From NCBI RefSeq assembly GCF_000282515.1, contig NZ_AKJD01000008.1, forward strand, positions 1-50,129: a DNA stretch of 50,129 nucleotides, given 5' to 3'. Under the pieces are notes generated by a model. The model ran no database searches and was not told the DNA's origin. It worked only from the letters and a program-made list of their open reading frames with translations. Source of the stretch: Pseudomonas sp. GM80. Its GTDB lineage: Bacteria > Pseudomonadota > Gammaproteobacteria > Pseudomonadales > Pseudomonadaceae. The position numbers and the translations under genes are program-made. This document shows, one piece after another, positions 16,132 to 23,670 of the stretch (position 1 is its first letter; each line of letters opens with the position of its first letter).

Positions 16132-16317
16132 ATGGCAACCCGCCAAACCTACACCGTGCTCGTCCCATTCCCCACCGGCGGTGGGCACTGGTCGAGCATC
16201 GGCCAGGAACTCGATCTGCTCGACGTCGAGGCCAGTGCCTTGCACTTCGCCGGTCGACTGGAACTGAAAACCCAATCCACCCAGGCCAAAAAGGCCGCTG
16301 CCAAGAAGGCTGACTGA
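16132..16317 (+). CDS. Small conserved tailocin protein before the sheath gene (PA0621.1-like position)
   Basis: A 61-residue protein starting MATRQTYTVLVPFPTGGGHW, with a Lys/Ala-rich tail (QAKKAAAKKAD). The ATG five codons into the longest frame was chosen because GGAGAAACG lies just upstream. R-pyocin loci hold a small gene at this exact place; function unknown, probably structural. It ends 2 nt before the sheath start. Confidence 0.65.
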   Translation: MATRQTYTVLVPFPTGGGHWSSIGQELDLLDVEASALHFAGRLELKTQSTQAKKAAAKKAD

Positions 16318-16319
16318 AC

Positions 16320-17486
16320 ATGGCTGAGGTTTTGAACTTCGAGCACAACGGCATTACCGTCAATGCCACTGAATCCCCCGAGGCCATGGGTGGCCTGGGT
16401 GACAACGTCATCGGTCTGGTCGGCACCGCGCCGAACGCCGATCCGCTGATTCCGCGTAACGCACCGTTCCGCATCAACAGCTTCACTACCCACGCGCTGC
16501 TCGATCCGACCGGTGCGGAAGAAGGCACGCTGTACCACGCGGTTTACCAGATCCTCAAAGTGGTCAAGGTGCCGGTCTACGTGGTGATCGTCGAGGCAGG
16601 CGCAACCCCGGCCGACACCGTCAACGCAGTGATCGGCGGCGTCGAGCCGCTGACTGGCCGCAAGCTCGGTCTGGCCGCGCTGGGCAGTGTCCCGGAAGAC
16701 CTGACCATCATCGGTGCACCGGGCTTCACCGGCACCAAAGCGGTGGCCAGCGAGTTCGCCTCGTTCGGCAAGCGCATCAAAGCCCGTGTGGTGCTGGACG
16801 GCAAGGACGCCTCGGTCGCCGATCAAGTGCTGTACAGCCAGGAATTGGGCGGCGCCGATCTCGGTTTCGACCGTTGCCTGGTGGTGCACAACATGCCGGC
16901 CGTGTACTCGAAGGTGGCGAAGAAAAACGTCTTCCTGTCGCCGTCGAGTCTGGCGATTGCCGCACTGGCCAAGGTCAAGCAGTGGGAGAGCCCGGGCAAC
17001 CAGGTGACCTACGCCGAGGACGTTTCGCGGGTCGTTGAATACAACATTCTCGACACCTCCACCGAAGGCGATCTGCTCAACCGCTACGGCGTCAGCTACT
17101 ACGCTCGCACCGTGCTCGGCGGCTTCTCGTTGCTGGGTAACCGCTCGATCACCGGCAAGTTCATCAGCTACGTCGGTCTGGAAGATGCGATCAGCCGCAA
17201 GCTGGTCAAGGCCGGCCAGAAAGCCATGGCCAAGAACCTCACCAAATCCTTCATGGATCAAGAGGTCAAGCGCATCAACGACTGGCTGCAAACCCTGGTC
17301 GCCGACGAAACCATTCCTGGCGGCAGCGTGTATCTGCACCCGGAACTCAACAGCGTCGAGAAGTACAAGAACGGCACCTGGTACGTGGTCATCGACTACG
17401 GCCGCTACGCGCCGAACGAACACATGGTTTATCAACTCAACGCCCGCGATGAAATCATCGAGCAGTTCCTGGAGGACGTTCTCTAA
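16320..17486 (+). CDS. Module-1 contractile tail sheath protein (P2 FI-like)
   Basis: A 388-residue sheath subunit of the R-pyocin/P2 type. Typical features are the N-terminal HNGITVNATESPEAMGGLGD, DNVIGLVGTAPNADP, the middle LTIIGAPGFTGTKAVASEF and the C-terminal KYKNGTWYVVIDYGRYAPNE with the exchange arm HMVYQLNARDEIIEQFLEDV. Stored strain in the sheath drives the tube into the target. The stop overlaps the start of the tube gene by one base. Confidence 0.93.
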   Translation: MAEVLNFEHNGITVNATESPEAMGGLGDNVIGLVGTAPNADPLIPRNAPFRINSFTTHALLDPTGAEEGTLYHAVYQILKVVKVPVYVVIVEAGATPADTVNAVIGGVEPLTGRKLGLAALGSVPEDLTIIGAPGFTGTKAVASEFASFGKRIKARVVLDGKDASVADQVLYSQELGGADLGFDRCLVVHNMPAVYSKVAKKNVFLSPSSLAIAALAKVKQWESPGNQVTYAEDVSRVVEYNILDTSTEGDLLNRYGVSYYARTVLGGFSLLGNRSITGKFISYVGLEDAISRKLVKAGQKAMAKNLTKSFMDQEVKRINDWLQTLVADETIPGGSVYLHPELNSVEKYKNGTWYVVIDYGRYAPNEHMVYQLNARDEIIEQFLEDVL

Positions 17487-17992
17487 TGTTTACCAACCGC
17501 GTAAGACAGGCCATCGCGGCCACCCTGCAAGGCCTGCCGCTGTCGGCGACAGTAGAAGAATTTACTCCGCCGAAGATTGATTTCGAGATGGAAAACATGA
17601 CCGGTGGCCGTTTCATCATTGAAGAAATGGCCAAGAGTGCCAAGGCGCTCAATGCTCAGATCAAGCTGCAAGGTACGGGCGCAGAAGTGTTGCTCGCCAT
17701 GGGCGTGAAGCTGGGCGACGACATCCTGCTGAACGTACGTGAAGCCGGTCAGGATCAGGACGGCAACACCTGGTTCACCTACCACACCATCGGCGGCAAG
17801 CTCAAAACCATGGGTGAAGACGCAATCAAAATGGGTGGCAAAGCCCTGACGACCCTGGATTTCTCCTGCCGCACCTACAACCGTCTGGAAAACGGTATTC
17901 CAGTGATCGACATCGACGTGCGCACGCAGAAGTTCGTGCTCAACGGCGTCGACATCCTCGGCGATGCCCGCCGCGCCGTGCTGATGCCGTAA
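17486..17992 (+). CDS. Module-1 tail tube protein (P2 FII-like)
   Basis: A 168-residue major tube protein. Features: LPLSATVEEFTPPKIDFEME, TGGRFIIEEMAKSAKALNAQ, and the end IDIDVRTQKFVLNGVDILGD. Stacked hexamers form the inner tube that crosses the victim's envelope and dissipates its membrane potential. It is the last gene before a 225-nt spacer holding a large palindrome. Confidence 0.92.
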   Translation: MFTNRVRQAIAATLQGLPLSATVEEFTPPKIDFEMENMTGGRFIIEEMAKSAKALNAQIKLQGTGAEVLLAMGVKLGDDILLNVREAGQDQDGNTWFTYHTIGGKLKTMGEDAIKMGGKALTTLDFSCRTYNRLENGIPVIDIDVRTQKFVLNGVDILGDARRAVLMP

Positions 17993-18029
17993 CCCGGCGC
18001 ACCGCAAAAAACCTGTAGGAGTGAGCCTT

Positions 18030-18157
18030 GTGGTGAGGGGATTTATCCCCGATGGGCTGCGCAGCGGCCCCGATTCCAAGCTCATGTTGTAGCTGAAAAA
18101 TCGAGCGTTCAGTGTGGGGCTGCGACGCAGCCCATCGGGGATAAATCCCCTCGCCAC
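18030..18157. repeat. REPIN-like palindrome pair between tube and tail-assembly genes
   Basis: The arms near 18030-18065 (TGGTGAGGGGATTTATCCCC, then GATGGGCTGCGCAGC) and 18120-18157 (GCGACGCAGCCCATCGGGG, then ATAAATCCCCTCGCCAC) are inverted copies with a few mismatches. This is a common Pseudomonas REP family. Its placement inside the operon could change the dose of downstream genes by stabilising the abundant sheath/tube mRNA. Confidence 0.85.
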
Positions 18158-18217
18158 AAAAGCCGTTCCTGCAAGGGCTTTGCTACACCCCCTCAAGAAT
18201 CACCAAGGAATTCATAC

Positions 18218-18799
18218 ATGTCGTGGATGCCACCCCAGCATGATCTGCTGTCGCCAATCACCGGTGACGACGGTTCGCAGATCGATCAGATCCAGCTCAA
18301 GCCACTGTTCTACGCCGCACAGAAAGAAGCGCTGGAGCGTGTCGGCGATGACGAAGACGATCAGTTCTTCGAACTGGCGCTGCTCGCCACCGGCCTGTCG
18401 GTCAAGGAACTCGACCAGCTCAAACGCCCGGACTACGTGAGCATCGCGCAGTACGTACACGAGATGTCGACCCGTCCGACAGCGTACTTTCTCGACCAGG
18501 TCGAAGACGCGGAAAAATCCGCCGATCCCGATCAGATCCAGCTGTTGCAACCGCTCGCCGTCACCGGCCGTACCGTGACCTCGCTGAGCCTGGAAATGCC
18601 GGTGCTGCGCGCCACCAAAGTGATGAAGAAACTGAAAACGGCCAAGGAACGCGCCGAGTTCATCACCGCCCATTGCACCGGCCTGATGATCCCCGATCTG
18701 GCCCTGATGACCGTCCCGGACTGGACGCAATTGCAGGTGCGCATCGACGATTTTTTAAACCAGCCGGCGGCCTACTTTCGGAACGCGACATCGAAGTAA
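18218..18799 (+). CDS. Module-1 tail assembly chaperone E (P2 gpE-like)
   Basis: A 193-residue protein of the phage tail-assembly (gpE) family, here with a long N-terminal extension. The family core starts around FELALLATGLSVKELDQLKR and continues through LQPLAVTGRTVTSLSLEMPV to HCTGLMIPDLALMTVPDW. It coats the tape measure during tail building. Near its 3' end the ribosome can slip back one base to make a longer E-E' product (see the slip site and E' entries). P2 gpE itself is much shorter, which suggests a fused extra domain. Confidence 0.8.
   Translation: MSWMPPQHDLLSPITGDDGSQIDQIQLKPLFYAAQKEALERVGDDEDDQFFELALLATGLSVKELDQLKRPDYVSIAQYVHEMSTRPTAYFLDQVEDAEKSADPDQIQLLQPLAVTGRTVTSLSLEMPVLRATKVMKKLKTAKERAEFITAHCTGLMIPDLALMTVPDWTQLQVRIDDFLNQPAAYFRNATSK
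18751..18760 (+). promoter_or_regulatory. Programmed -1 ribosomal frameshift site (E/E')
   Basis: TTTTTTAAAC. In the zero frame the codons read GAT TTT TTA AAC, so both T-TTT-TTA and T-TTA-AAC obey the X-XXY-YYZ rule. A -1 slip here enters an open frame that runs to the stop codon at 18921. The position, near the end of the E gene and upstream of the tape measure, is where P2-like phages carry their E/E' frameshift. Confidence 0.85.
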
Positions 18800-18921
18800 T
18801 CCTCGATATCGTCCCGCTCATTTACCCGGTAAGTGAGGCGGAGATTCTGGAATGGGACGCCGAAAAGGCGTTGCGCCGCTACGACATAGCGATCACTCGC
18901 CTTGGCGTGAAACAGGAGTAG
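18760..18921 (+). CDS. E' extension, made by -1 frameshift from E
   Basis: The -1 frame reads PAGGLLSERDIEVILDIVPL, then continues through EAEILEWDAEKALRRYDIA to ARG/LYS-rich GVKQE: 53 residues giving a fusion of about 234 residues. It lacks its own sensible start codon and ribosome site, as expected of an E'-type frame. The IYPVSEAEILEWDAEKALRR core resembles P2 gpE'. It ends 6 nt before the tape-measure gene. Confidence 0.8.
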   Translation, partial: PAGGLLSERDIEVILDIVPLIYPVSEAEILEWDAEKALRRYDIAITRLGVKQE

Positions 18922-18927
18922 AGCGGC

Positions 18928-21108
18928 ATGGCAGACGATAACTATGGGTTGACGTTCGCGACGGTCAATCAAGAGGTGCAAGTACCCGGCACCACGGCCA
19001 CCATGAGGTCTCCAGCGCTGTCTGCGCGAGGCGCCGATTTGGCAGGTTCAGAGCCGACGTCGAAACCGGATGATGTATTTGCCGGGCTTGGTCTGGCGCT
19101 GGCAGATGCCACCGCCGAACTACGTCAGTTGACGGCCGAACAGGCTCAGCTCAGGGATGTGCTGGGGTCGATACACACGGTGCTGATGTCACAGCAATCG
19201 TTGCAACAGGCACTGAACGACCGACAAGCACAAATGGGCGGTACGGTCCTTGGCGCCGAGCAAAAAACTCCAAGTGCCAGGACCGCCACGCCTCCTTATG
19301 AACCTTTGCAACCGGCCATCAATCTCGACGCCGCGATGGCGAGGCTGGATCTGGTCGTCGGCCTTGAAGGCAACCAACGCAAAACGTTGCAGGTCGCGCT
19401 GGAGAAGATGGCCACCGAGGCGAAGGTGGCTGCCGGCGGTACAACCGCGGTTGAGCTGGCAAGCATCGGCTACGCTGGCGCCAAGGGCGGGGTCGGCAAT
19501 GATCGGTTGGATGCCGAAGGCAATATCGATCAAGCCGCCAGGCAAAACGACCTGATGGATTTCACCAGAGACACGGCGGTCACGGCGACTGCGTTCGAGA
19601 TGAAACCACAGGATGCCGCGGATCTGTTGATCGGCTGGCGTACCTCGATGAGTCTCGATCGCGCGCAAACCCTGGATCTCGCCGACGCGACCAGTTTGCT
19701 CGACAGTCGATTGGCCGCTTCCGCCGCTGATATCGGTTCGATTCTGGGCTCTTACGGCACCTCGGCAAAAGGCGCCGGAATGGCGCCCGAACAAGCCGCG
19801 GCGTTTTCTGCGGCGTTGCTTAACGCCGGGGTAAACAAGGCCGATGCGGGTGTAGCGTTCGAGAAAATCACGACGACACTGGCACTTGGCGATAAAGCTT
19901 CTGCAAGCCAGAAAGAGGCGTTCGCTCAGTTGCAGCTCGACCCCAAAGCCATGGCCGAGAAAATGCAGGGCGATGCTCCGGGCGCGATAATGGAGTTGCT
20001 CGAGGCCCTGAAGAAGCGCTCCCCCGATGAACAATCCGCGTTGTCGACAACGTTGTTTACGGTCAACCAACCGCTTCGGCAAATGCTCGAGAATACCGCT
20101 GAGGTGCAACGCGCCTTTGCACTCGTGGCGGATAAGAAACAGTACTCAGGGGCAGTTGATCAGAGCGCCCTGACACTCGCGGATACTTCCCAGACACGCT
20201 GGAATATCTTCAGTGCGCAGAAGGATCGACTCTATTCATCCGCCGGCGATACCGTGCTGCCAGTCTTTGACGTCCTTACGGCCACAGTCGGAGGGGCGGC
20301 CGATGGCTTGAGCGAGGTGGCGGAAAAGGCCCCGGCACTTGTTGGCGCGTTGATCCTGATGGTTGCCGGATTGAAGGGCAGCAACCCATTAGGCACATTG
20401 GCTTCCCAGGCCGCCACGTGGACAGGCCCGGTAATGGCCAGCATCAGATCCGGGCTGGGCAGTCTCTCGGCCACTGCCGGATCCCTCGGTACGGCCGCCG
20501 TGAATCGTGCCAAATATCTGACCTCCGCGCCAGGCCGCAGCCTGATCAGTCAAGGTGCCCGGCTCGGCAGGGTGGCAGGGCCATTGAGCATGCCGTTGAC
20601 GATGGTCGAAGCCGGTATGAAAGTCGTTGACGGCGTGGCTGAAGGTGATTCCAAAAAAGTCGCCGGCGGTGTGGGCATGGCAGCAGGTGGCTTGGCCGGT
20701 GGATATGCTGGCGCGAGCATTGGCGCCACGATCGGTACATTCATCCTGCCCGGCATCGGTACGTTGATCGGTGGTGCATTGGGCGGCGCCATCGGAAGTT
20801 TTTACGGCAGTCAGGAAGGGGGCGCTCTGGGTGAAAAGCTTGCAACACCAGCGCCCGATCAGCTTGCTCCACCGTCAGAAGTCAGCGCAGGCCTGAGCAG
20901 TGTGCAAGCGCAAAATCAGCAGAATCAGAATGTCACCTACGCGCCCGCCTTTCACTTCAGTGGCGGAGACCTGGTGAGCGCTGAAAAAGTGACCGCCATG
21001 GTCGCGCAAGTCATGCAGTCACATTTCACGTCTGACTTTACGCCTTTGATGAGCACCAACCCCCTCGCCACCCGCCGTGACGCAGCCCTGACCGATGGAG
21101 TCGCCTGA
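18928..21108 (+). CDS. Module-1 tape measure protein (P2 gpT-like)
   Basis: A 726-residue protein. The N-terminal 150 residues are Gln/Ala-rich and coiled-coil-like (LRQLTAEQAQLRDVLGS). The middle matches TP901-type tape measures (FTRDTAVTATAFEMKPQDAA, GMAPEQAAAFSAALLNAGVN). Hydrophobic segments follow near residues 465-480 and 570-640, the latter strongly Gly-rich (GGYAGASIGATIGTFILPGI). The last 100 residues are Gln-rich. Tape-measure length sets tail length. It is translated together with U, X and D (overlapping stops and starts). Confidence 0.9.
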   Translation: MADDNYGLTFATVNQEVQVPGTTATMRSPALSARGADLAGSEPTSKPDDVFAGLGLALADATAELRQLTAEQAQLRDVLGSIHTVLMSQQSLQQALNDRQAQMGGTVLGAEQKTPSARTATPPYEPLQPAINLDAAMARLDLVVGLEGNQRKTLQVALEKMATEAKVAAGGTTAVELASIGYAGAKGGVGNDRLDAEGNIDQAARQNDLMDFTRDTAVTATAFEMKPQDAADLLIGWRTSMSLDRAQTLDLADATSLLDSRLAASAADIGSILGSYGTSAKGAGMAPEQAAAFSAALLNAGVNKADAGVAFEKITTTLALGDKASASQKEAFAQLQLDPKAMAEKMQGDAPGAIMELLEALKKRSPDEQSALSTTLFTVNQPLRQMLENTAEVQRAFALVADKKQYSGAVDQSALTLADTSQTRWNIFSAQKDRLYSSAGDTVLPVFDVLTATVGGAADGLSEVAEKAPALVGALILMVAGLKGSNPLGTLASQAATWTGPVMASIRSGLGSLSATAGSLGTAAVNRAKYLTSAPGRSLISQGARLGRVAGPLSMPLTMVEAGMKVVDGVAEGDSKKVAGGVGMAAGGLAGGYAGASIGATIGTFILPGIGTLIGGALGGAIGSFYGSQEGGALGEKLATPAPDQLAPPSEVSAGLSSVQAQNQQNQNVTYAPAFHFSGGDLVSAEKVTAMVAQVMQSHFTSDFTPLMSTNPLATRRDAALTDGVA

Positions 21109-21491
21109 TGAAACAACAAATGGCATTGGGCAGTTTCATCTTCGGCCTGTCCCGCAACTTCGCCTACAGCACGCTGGCGAGGAAGTCGGACGGTGGCTGG
21201 ACGCAGTTGCCCATTCTCACCAGTAAACCCAAGTCCAGTCAGATTGGACAAAGTCCGGAAACCCTGACCATCAGCGGCACCGCGATGTACGCCGTGGCCA
21301 TGGAACGGCTCGATGAATTGCGCGCTCTTCAGGCACTGCGTGTGCCATTGCCGTTGATTGACGGTATCGGTCGCAACTGGGGGTTGTGGCGGATCAACAG
21401 CGTTCAGGAAAACCAGAGCGAGGTCATCGATGACGGCACTGCGATGGTAATCAAGTGGGTACTCGAATTGGCGGAGTTCAACAATGCGTAA
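21108..21491 (+). CDS. Module-1 tail protein U (P2 gpU-like)
   Basis: A 127-residue phage tail protein U. Features: MALGSFIFGLSRNFAYSTLA, GGWTQLPILTSKPKSSQIG, ETLTISGTAMY and LIDGIGRNWGLWRINSVQEN. In R-pyocins the equivalent protein (PA0626) lies in the baseplate and links inner and outer parts. The ATG overlaps the stop of the tape measure (ATGA), and its end overlaps the X gene by 8 nt. Confidence 0.88.
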   Translation: MKQQMALGSFIFGLSRNFAYSTLARKSDGGWTQLPILTSKPKSSQIGQSPETLTISGTAMYAVAMERLDELRALQALRVPLPLIDGIGRNWGLWRINSVQENQSEVIDDGTAMVIKWVLELAEFNNA

Positions 21492-21696
21492 GGTACGAAG
21501 CGTGGCCGGTGATTCGGTGAATCTGCTGCTCTACCGCGAAACCGGGCGCTCAGACGATCAGGCCGAAGCAGCGTTGTGGAAGCTCAATTCGACCCTGGCC
21601 GAATACGGCCCGGTTTTGCCGGCGGGCGTATGGGTAACGCTGCCGGAACTCGACAGCAGACCCGCCGCGATCAAACCGGTTTTGGCCTGGGACTAA
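21484..21696 (+). CDS. Module-1 tail protein X (P2 gpX-like, LysM-like)
   Basis: A 70-residue tail protein X. It reads RSVAGDSVNLLLYRETGRSD, then LWKLNSTLAEYGPVLPAGVW and VTLPEL, which is the compact LysM-like fold of this family. In contractile injection systems such proteins glue hub and wedge. It sits between U and D exactly as in P2 and R-pyocins. Confidence 0.88.
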   Translation: MRKVRSVAGDSVNLLLYRETGRSDDQAEAALWKLNSTLAEYGPVLPAGVWVTLPELDSRPAAIKPVLAWD

Positions 21697-21705
21697 GGAG
21701 GTTGC

Positions 21706-22734
21706 ATGGCACAGGGATTTACACCGGCGATCGAAATCTACGGGGCCAACCATGCGCTGCTGAACCAGCGCCTGATCAGTTGGGAACACATTGATGCTGC
21801 CGGGATGGAGTCCGATCAGCTGACACTGGTGATCGACCTGGAAGGCCTCGAAGGCTTGCCGACCCTGGGTGGAACAATCGGCCTGCGGGTTGGCTATCTG
21901 GAGTCCGGGCTGGTCGAAAAGGGCCAGTTCAAAGTGACTCGATTGACCCCGACGCTGTTCCCGTTACGCCTGACACTGGTGGCTACCGCAGCGCCTTTCA
22001 GCGGCAAGGATGAGACCGGATTCAAGGAGCGGCGCACGGCAAGTCATGGCCCGACAACCCTTGGCGGACTGTTTCGCGAGCTGGTCTTGCGGCACGGATT
22101 TTCGCCTCGCGTCGATCCCGAGCTGGCGCTGATCAGGATTGCCCATGTCGACCAGTCGAACGAAACCGACATGGGCTTCATCACACGCCTGGCGAGCAAG
22201 TACGACGCGGTGGCCAAACCCTGCAACGACCTCTACGTACTGGCGAAACCGGCGCAGCTCAAATCACTGTCGGGTCAGGTGATACCGGACGTCAGGTTGT
22301 CGGTGACCAGCAACAATCGACCGGGTGACCACGCCTTCATAAGTGCCATATTGGAAGAGACCGCGCGCACGCAGAACCAGGGTTGCAAGACCTGCTTCTG
22401 GGACGGTGCTGTTGGCAAGCTGCAGGAAGTGATCACCGGTTCCGCACCCTACAAGGTCATTCGCCAGAAACAGGCGAGTGAAGAAGAAGCCAAAGCCATC
22501 GGCGAAGCCGAAGTGCGCAAGATGCTGCGCGAGAAATACACGTTGAAGGTCACCTGCCCAGGCGATCCGCTGCTGGCCGCCGAAGGCCTTTTGGTACTCG
22601 ATGACACCTGGCCGGACTTCACGCGCGGTCGCTGGTCGATCAAAAAGGTCACCGCCAGTGGCAAGCGCGAGGAAAGCTATCGCTGTCTGATCGAAGCAAC
22701 CGGCCTCGACCCCAAGGCTGACGCCAAAGCCTGA
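21706..22734 (+). CDS. Module-1 baseplate hub, P2 gpD-like
   Basis: A 342-residue phage late-control D family protein, the structural homologue of T4 gp27 and VgrG. Motifs: QGFTPAIEIYGANHALLNQR, LRVGYLESGLVEKGQFKVTR, VDQSNETDMGFITRLASKYD and the C-terminal WPDFTRGRWSIKKVTASG. It forms the trimeric hub to which the spike binds. AAGGAGGT precedes the ATG. It is the last gene of the P2-like module. Confidence 0.9.
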   Translation: MAQGFTPAIEIYGANHALLNQRLISWEHIDAAGMESDQLTLVIDLEGLEGLPTLGGTIGLRVGYLESGLVEKGQFKVTRLTPTLFPLRLTLVATAAPFSGKDETGFKERRTASHGPTTLGGLFRELVLRHGFSPRVDPELALIRIAHVDQSNETDMGFITRLASKYDAVAKPCNDLYVLAKPAQLKSLSGQVIPDVRLSVTSNNRPGDHAFISAILEETARTQNQGCKTCFWDGAVGKLQEVITGSAPYKVIRQKQASEEEAKAIGEAEVRKMLREKYTLKVTCPGDPLLAAEGLLVLDDTWPDFTRGRWSIKKVTASGKREESYRCLIEATGLDPKADAKA

Positions 22735-22763
22735 TTCCCCGCTTTCTCACTGCGCTGAAGATC

Positions 22764-22857
22764 CCTGTGGGAGCGGGCTTGCCCGCGAAGAGGCCAGCCC
22801 ATTCAAAAGAGATGCCGGTTGATCCACCGCCATCGCTGGCGAGCCAGCTCCCACAGG
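22764..22857. repeat. REP/REPIN pair at the junction of the two tail modules
   Basis: CCTGTGGGAGCGGGCTTGCC (from 22764) and the inverted TCGCTGGCGAGCCAGCTCCC, then ACAGG (22833-22857), are the classical Pseudomonas REP sequence in head-to-head orientation. They fill most of the 170-nt gap between the P2-like and Mu-like tails. Confidence 0.88.
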
Positions 22858-22906
22858 TTTTGCAGTGTTCTGCAGACCGCTTTTCATTCAACTCTGGAAC
22901 ATCCCC

Positions 22907-23491
22907 ATGAAGATCACCCCGATCCTCACGCAACTGCGTGGGCAGTGCCCTGGGCTTGCCAATCACATTTCGGTGGGCGTCGATCTGGCGTTGCTGCAAG
23001 GCAATCCCGATCTGCCAATGCCTTCGGCGCATATTCTGCCGCTGGCGGACCTGGCCAGCACCAGCACTGCACAAAATCTCACCGCGCAACCGATTCGCGA
23101 GCGCTTCGAAATCGTCCTCGTGCTTGACGCCAGCGACGCTACAAAAGCGCTGGATCTGTTGCACGACCTGCGCGCTGAACTGTGGCGCGCGTTGGTGGGG
23201 TTCAAGCCGGACAAAGACTACAGCGCCATCGCCTATGACGGCGGTGAACTGGGCTCGATCAACAGCAGCCGCGTGTTCTATCGGCTGCGCTTTTTTGCCG
23301 AGTTCCAGCTCGGCCGCAATCTGCCGAGTCAGCCTGCGGAGAGTTGGCACGAACGCGAACTGGACGGTTTGTCGTCCTTTACCGGGGCCACCGTGCGGGT
23401 CGATGCGATCGACCCCGCCGACCCCAACCTGCAACGCCCGGGCCCCGATGGGCGCGTGGAACTGACTTTCTCTGGAGACGTAACCCCATGA
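22907..23491 (+). CDS. Module-2 Mu gp37-like tail protein
   Basis: A 194-residue protein at the head of the Mu/SfV-like module, in the place of the Mu-like gp37/tail-terminator gene. Features: MKITPILTQLRGQCPGLANH, LPLADLASTSTAQNLTAQPI, FEIVLVLDASDATKALDLLH and VGFKPDKDYSAIAYDGGEL. The start was placed at the ATG 14 codons into the longest frame because this gives the family-type N-terminus. It probably ends the tail tube. Its stop overlaps the next gene by 4 nt. Confidence 0.75.
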   Translation: MKITPILTQLRGQCPGLANHISVGVDLALLQGNPDLPMPSAHILPLADLASTSTAQNLTAQPIRERFEIVLVLDASDATKALDLLHDLRAELWRALVGFKPDKDYSAIAYDGGELGSINSSRVFYRLRFFAEFQLGRNLPSQPAESWHERELDGLSSFTGATVRVDAIDPADPNLQRPGPDGRVELTFSGDVTP

Positions 23492-23670
23492 GCAATCGCA
23501 TCACCGTACTGCCGGCCGCCGGCCGTGTCGTACCTGACCCGGAGGCCGGCGATCTGCTGCCGCTCGAAGGCCGTGAAGTGCTGGACAGCGCCTGGTGGCG
23601 CCGGCGTCTGGCCGACGGCGATATCACAATCAAAACCGCAAAAGCGGCTAAACCACAGGGAGCCAAATAA
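23488..23670 (+). CDS. Module-2 DUF2635 protein (Mu gp38-like)
   Basis: A 60-residue protein with the DUF2635 pattern: VLPAAGRVVPDPEAGDLLPL followed by EGREV and SAWWRRRLADGDITI. The family consistently stands just before the Mu-type sheath gene; its role is not established. The ATG overlaps the previous stop, and its own stop overlaps the sheath start by one base. Confidence 0.85.
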   Translation: MSNRITVLPAAGRVVPDPEAGDLLPLEGREVLDSAWWRRRLADGDITIKTAKAAKPQGAK

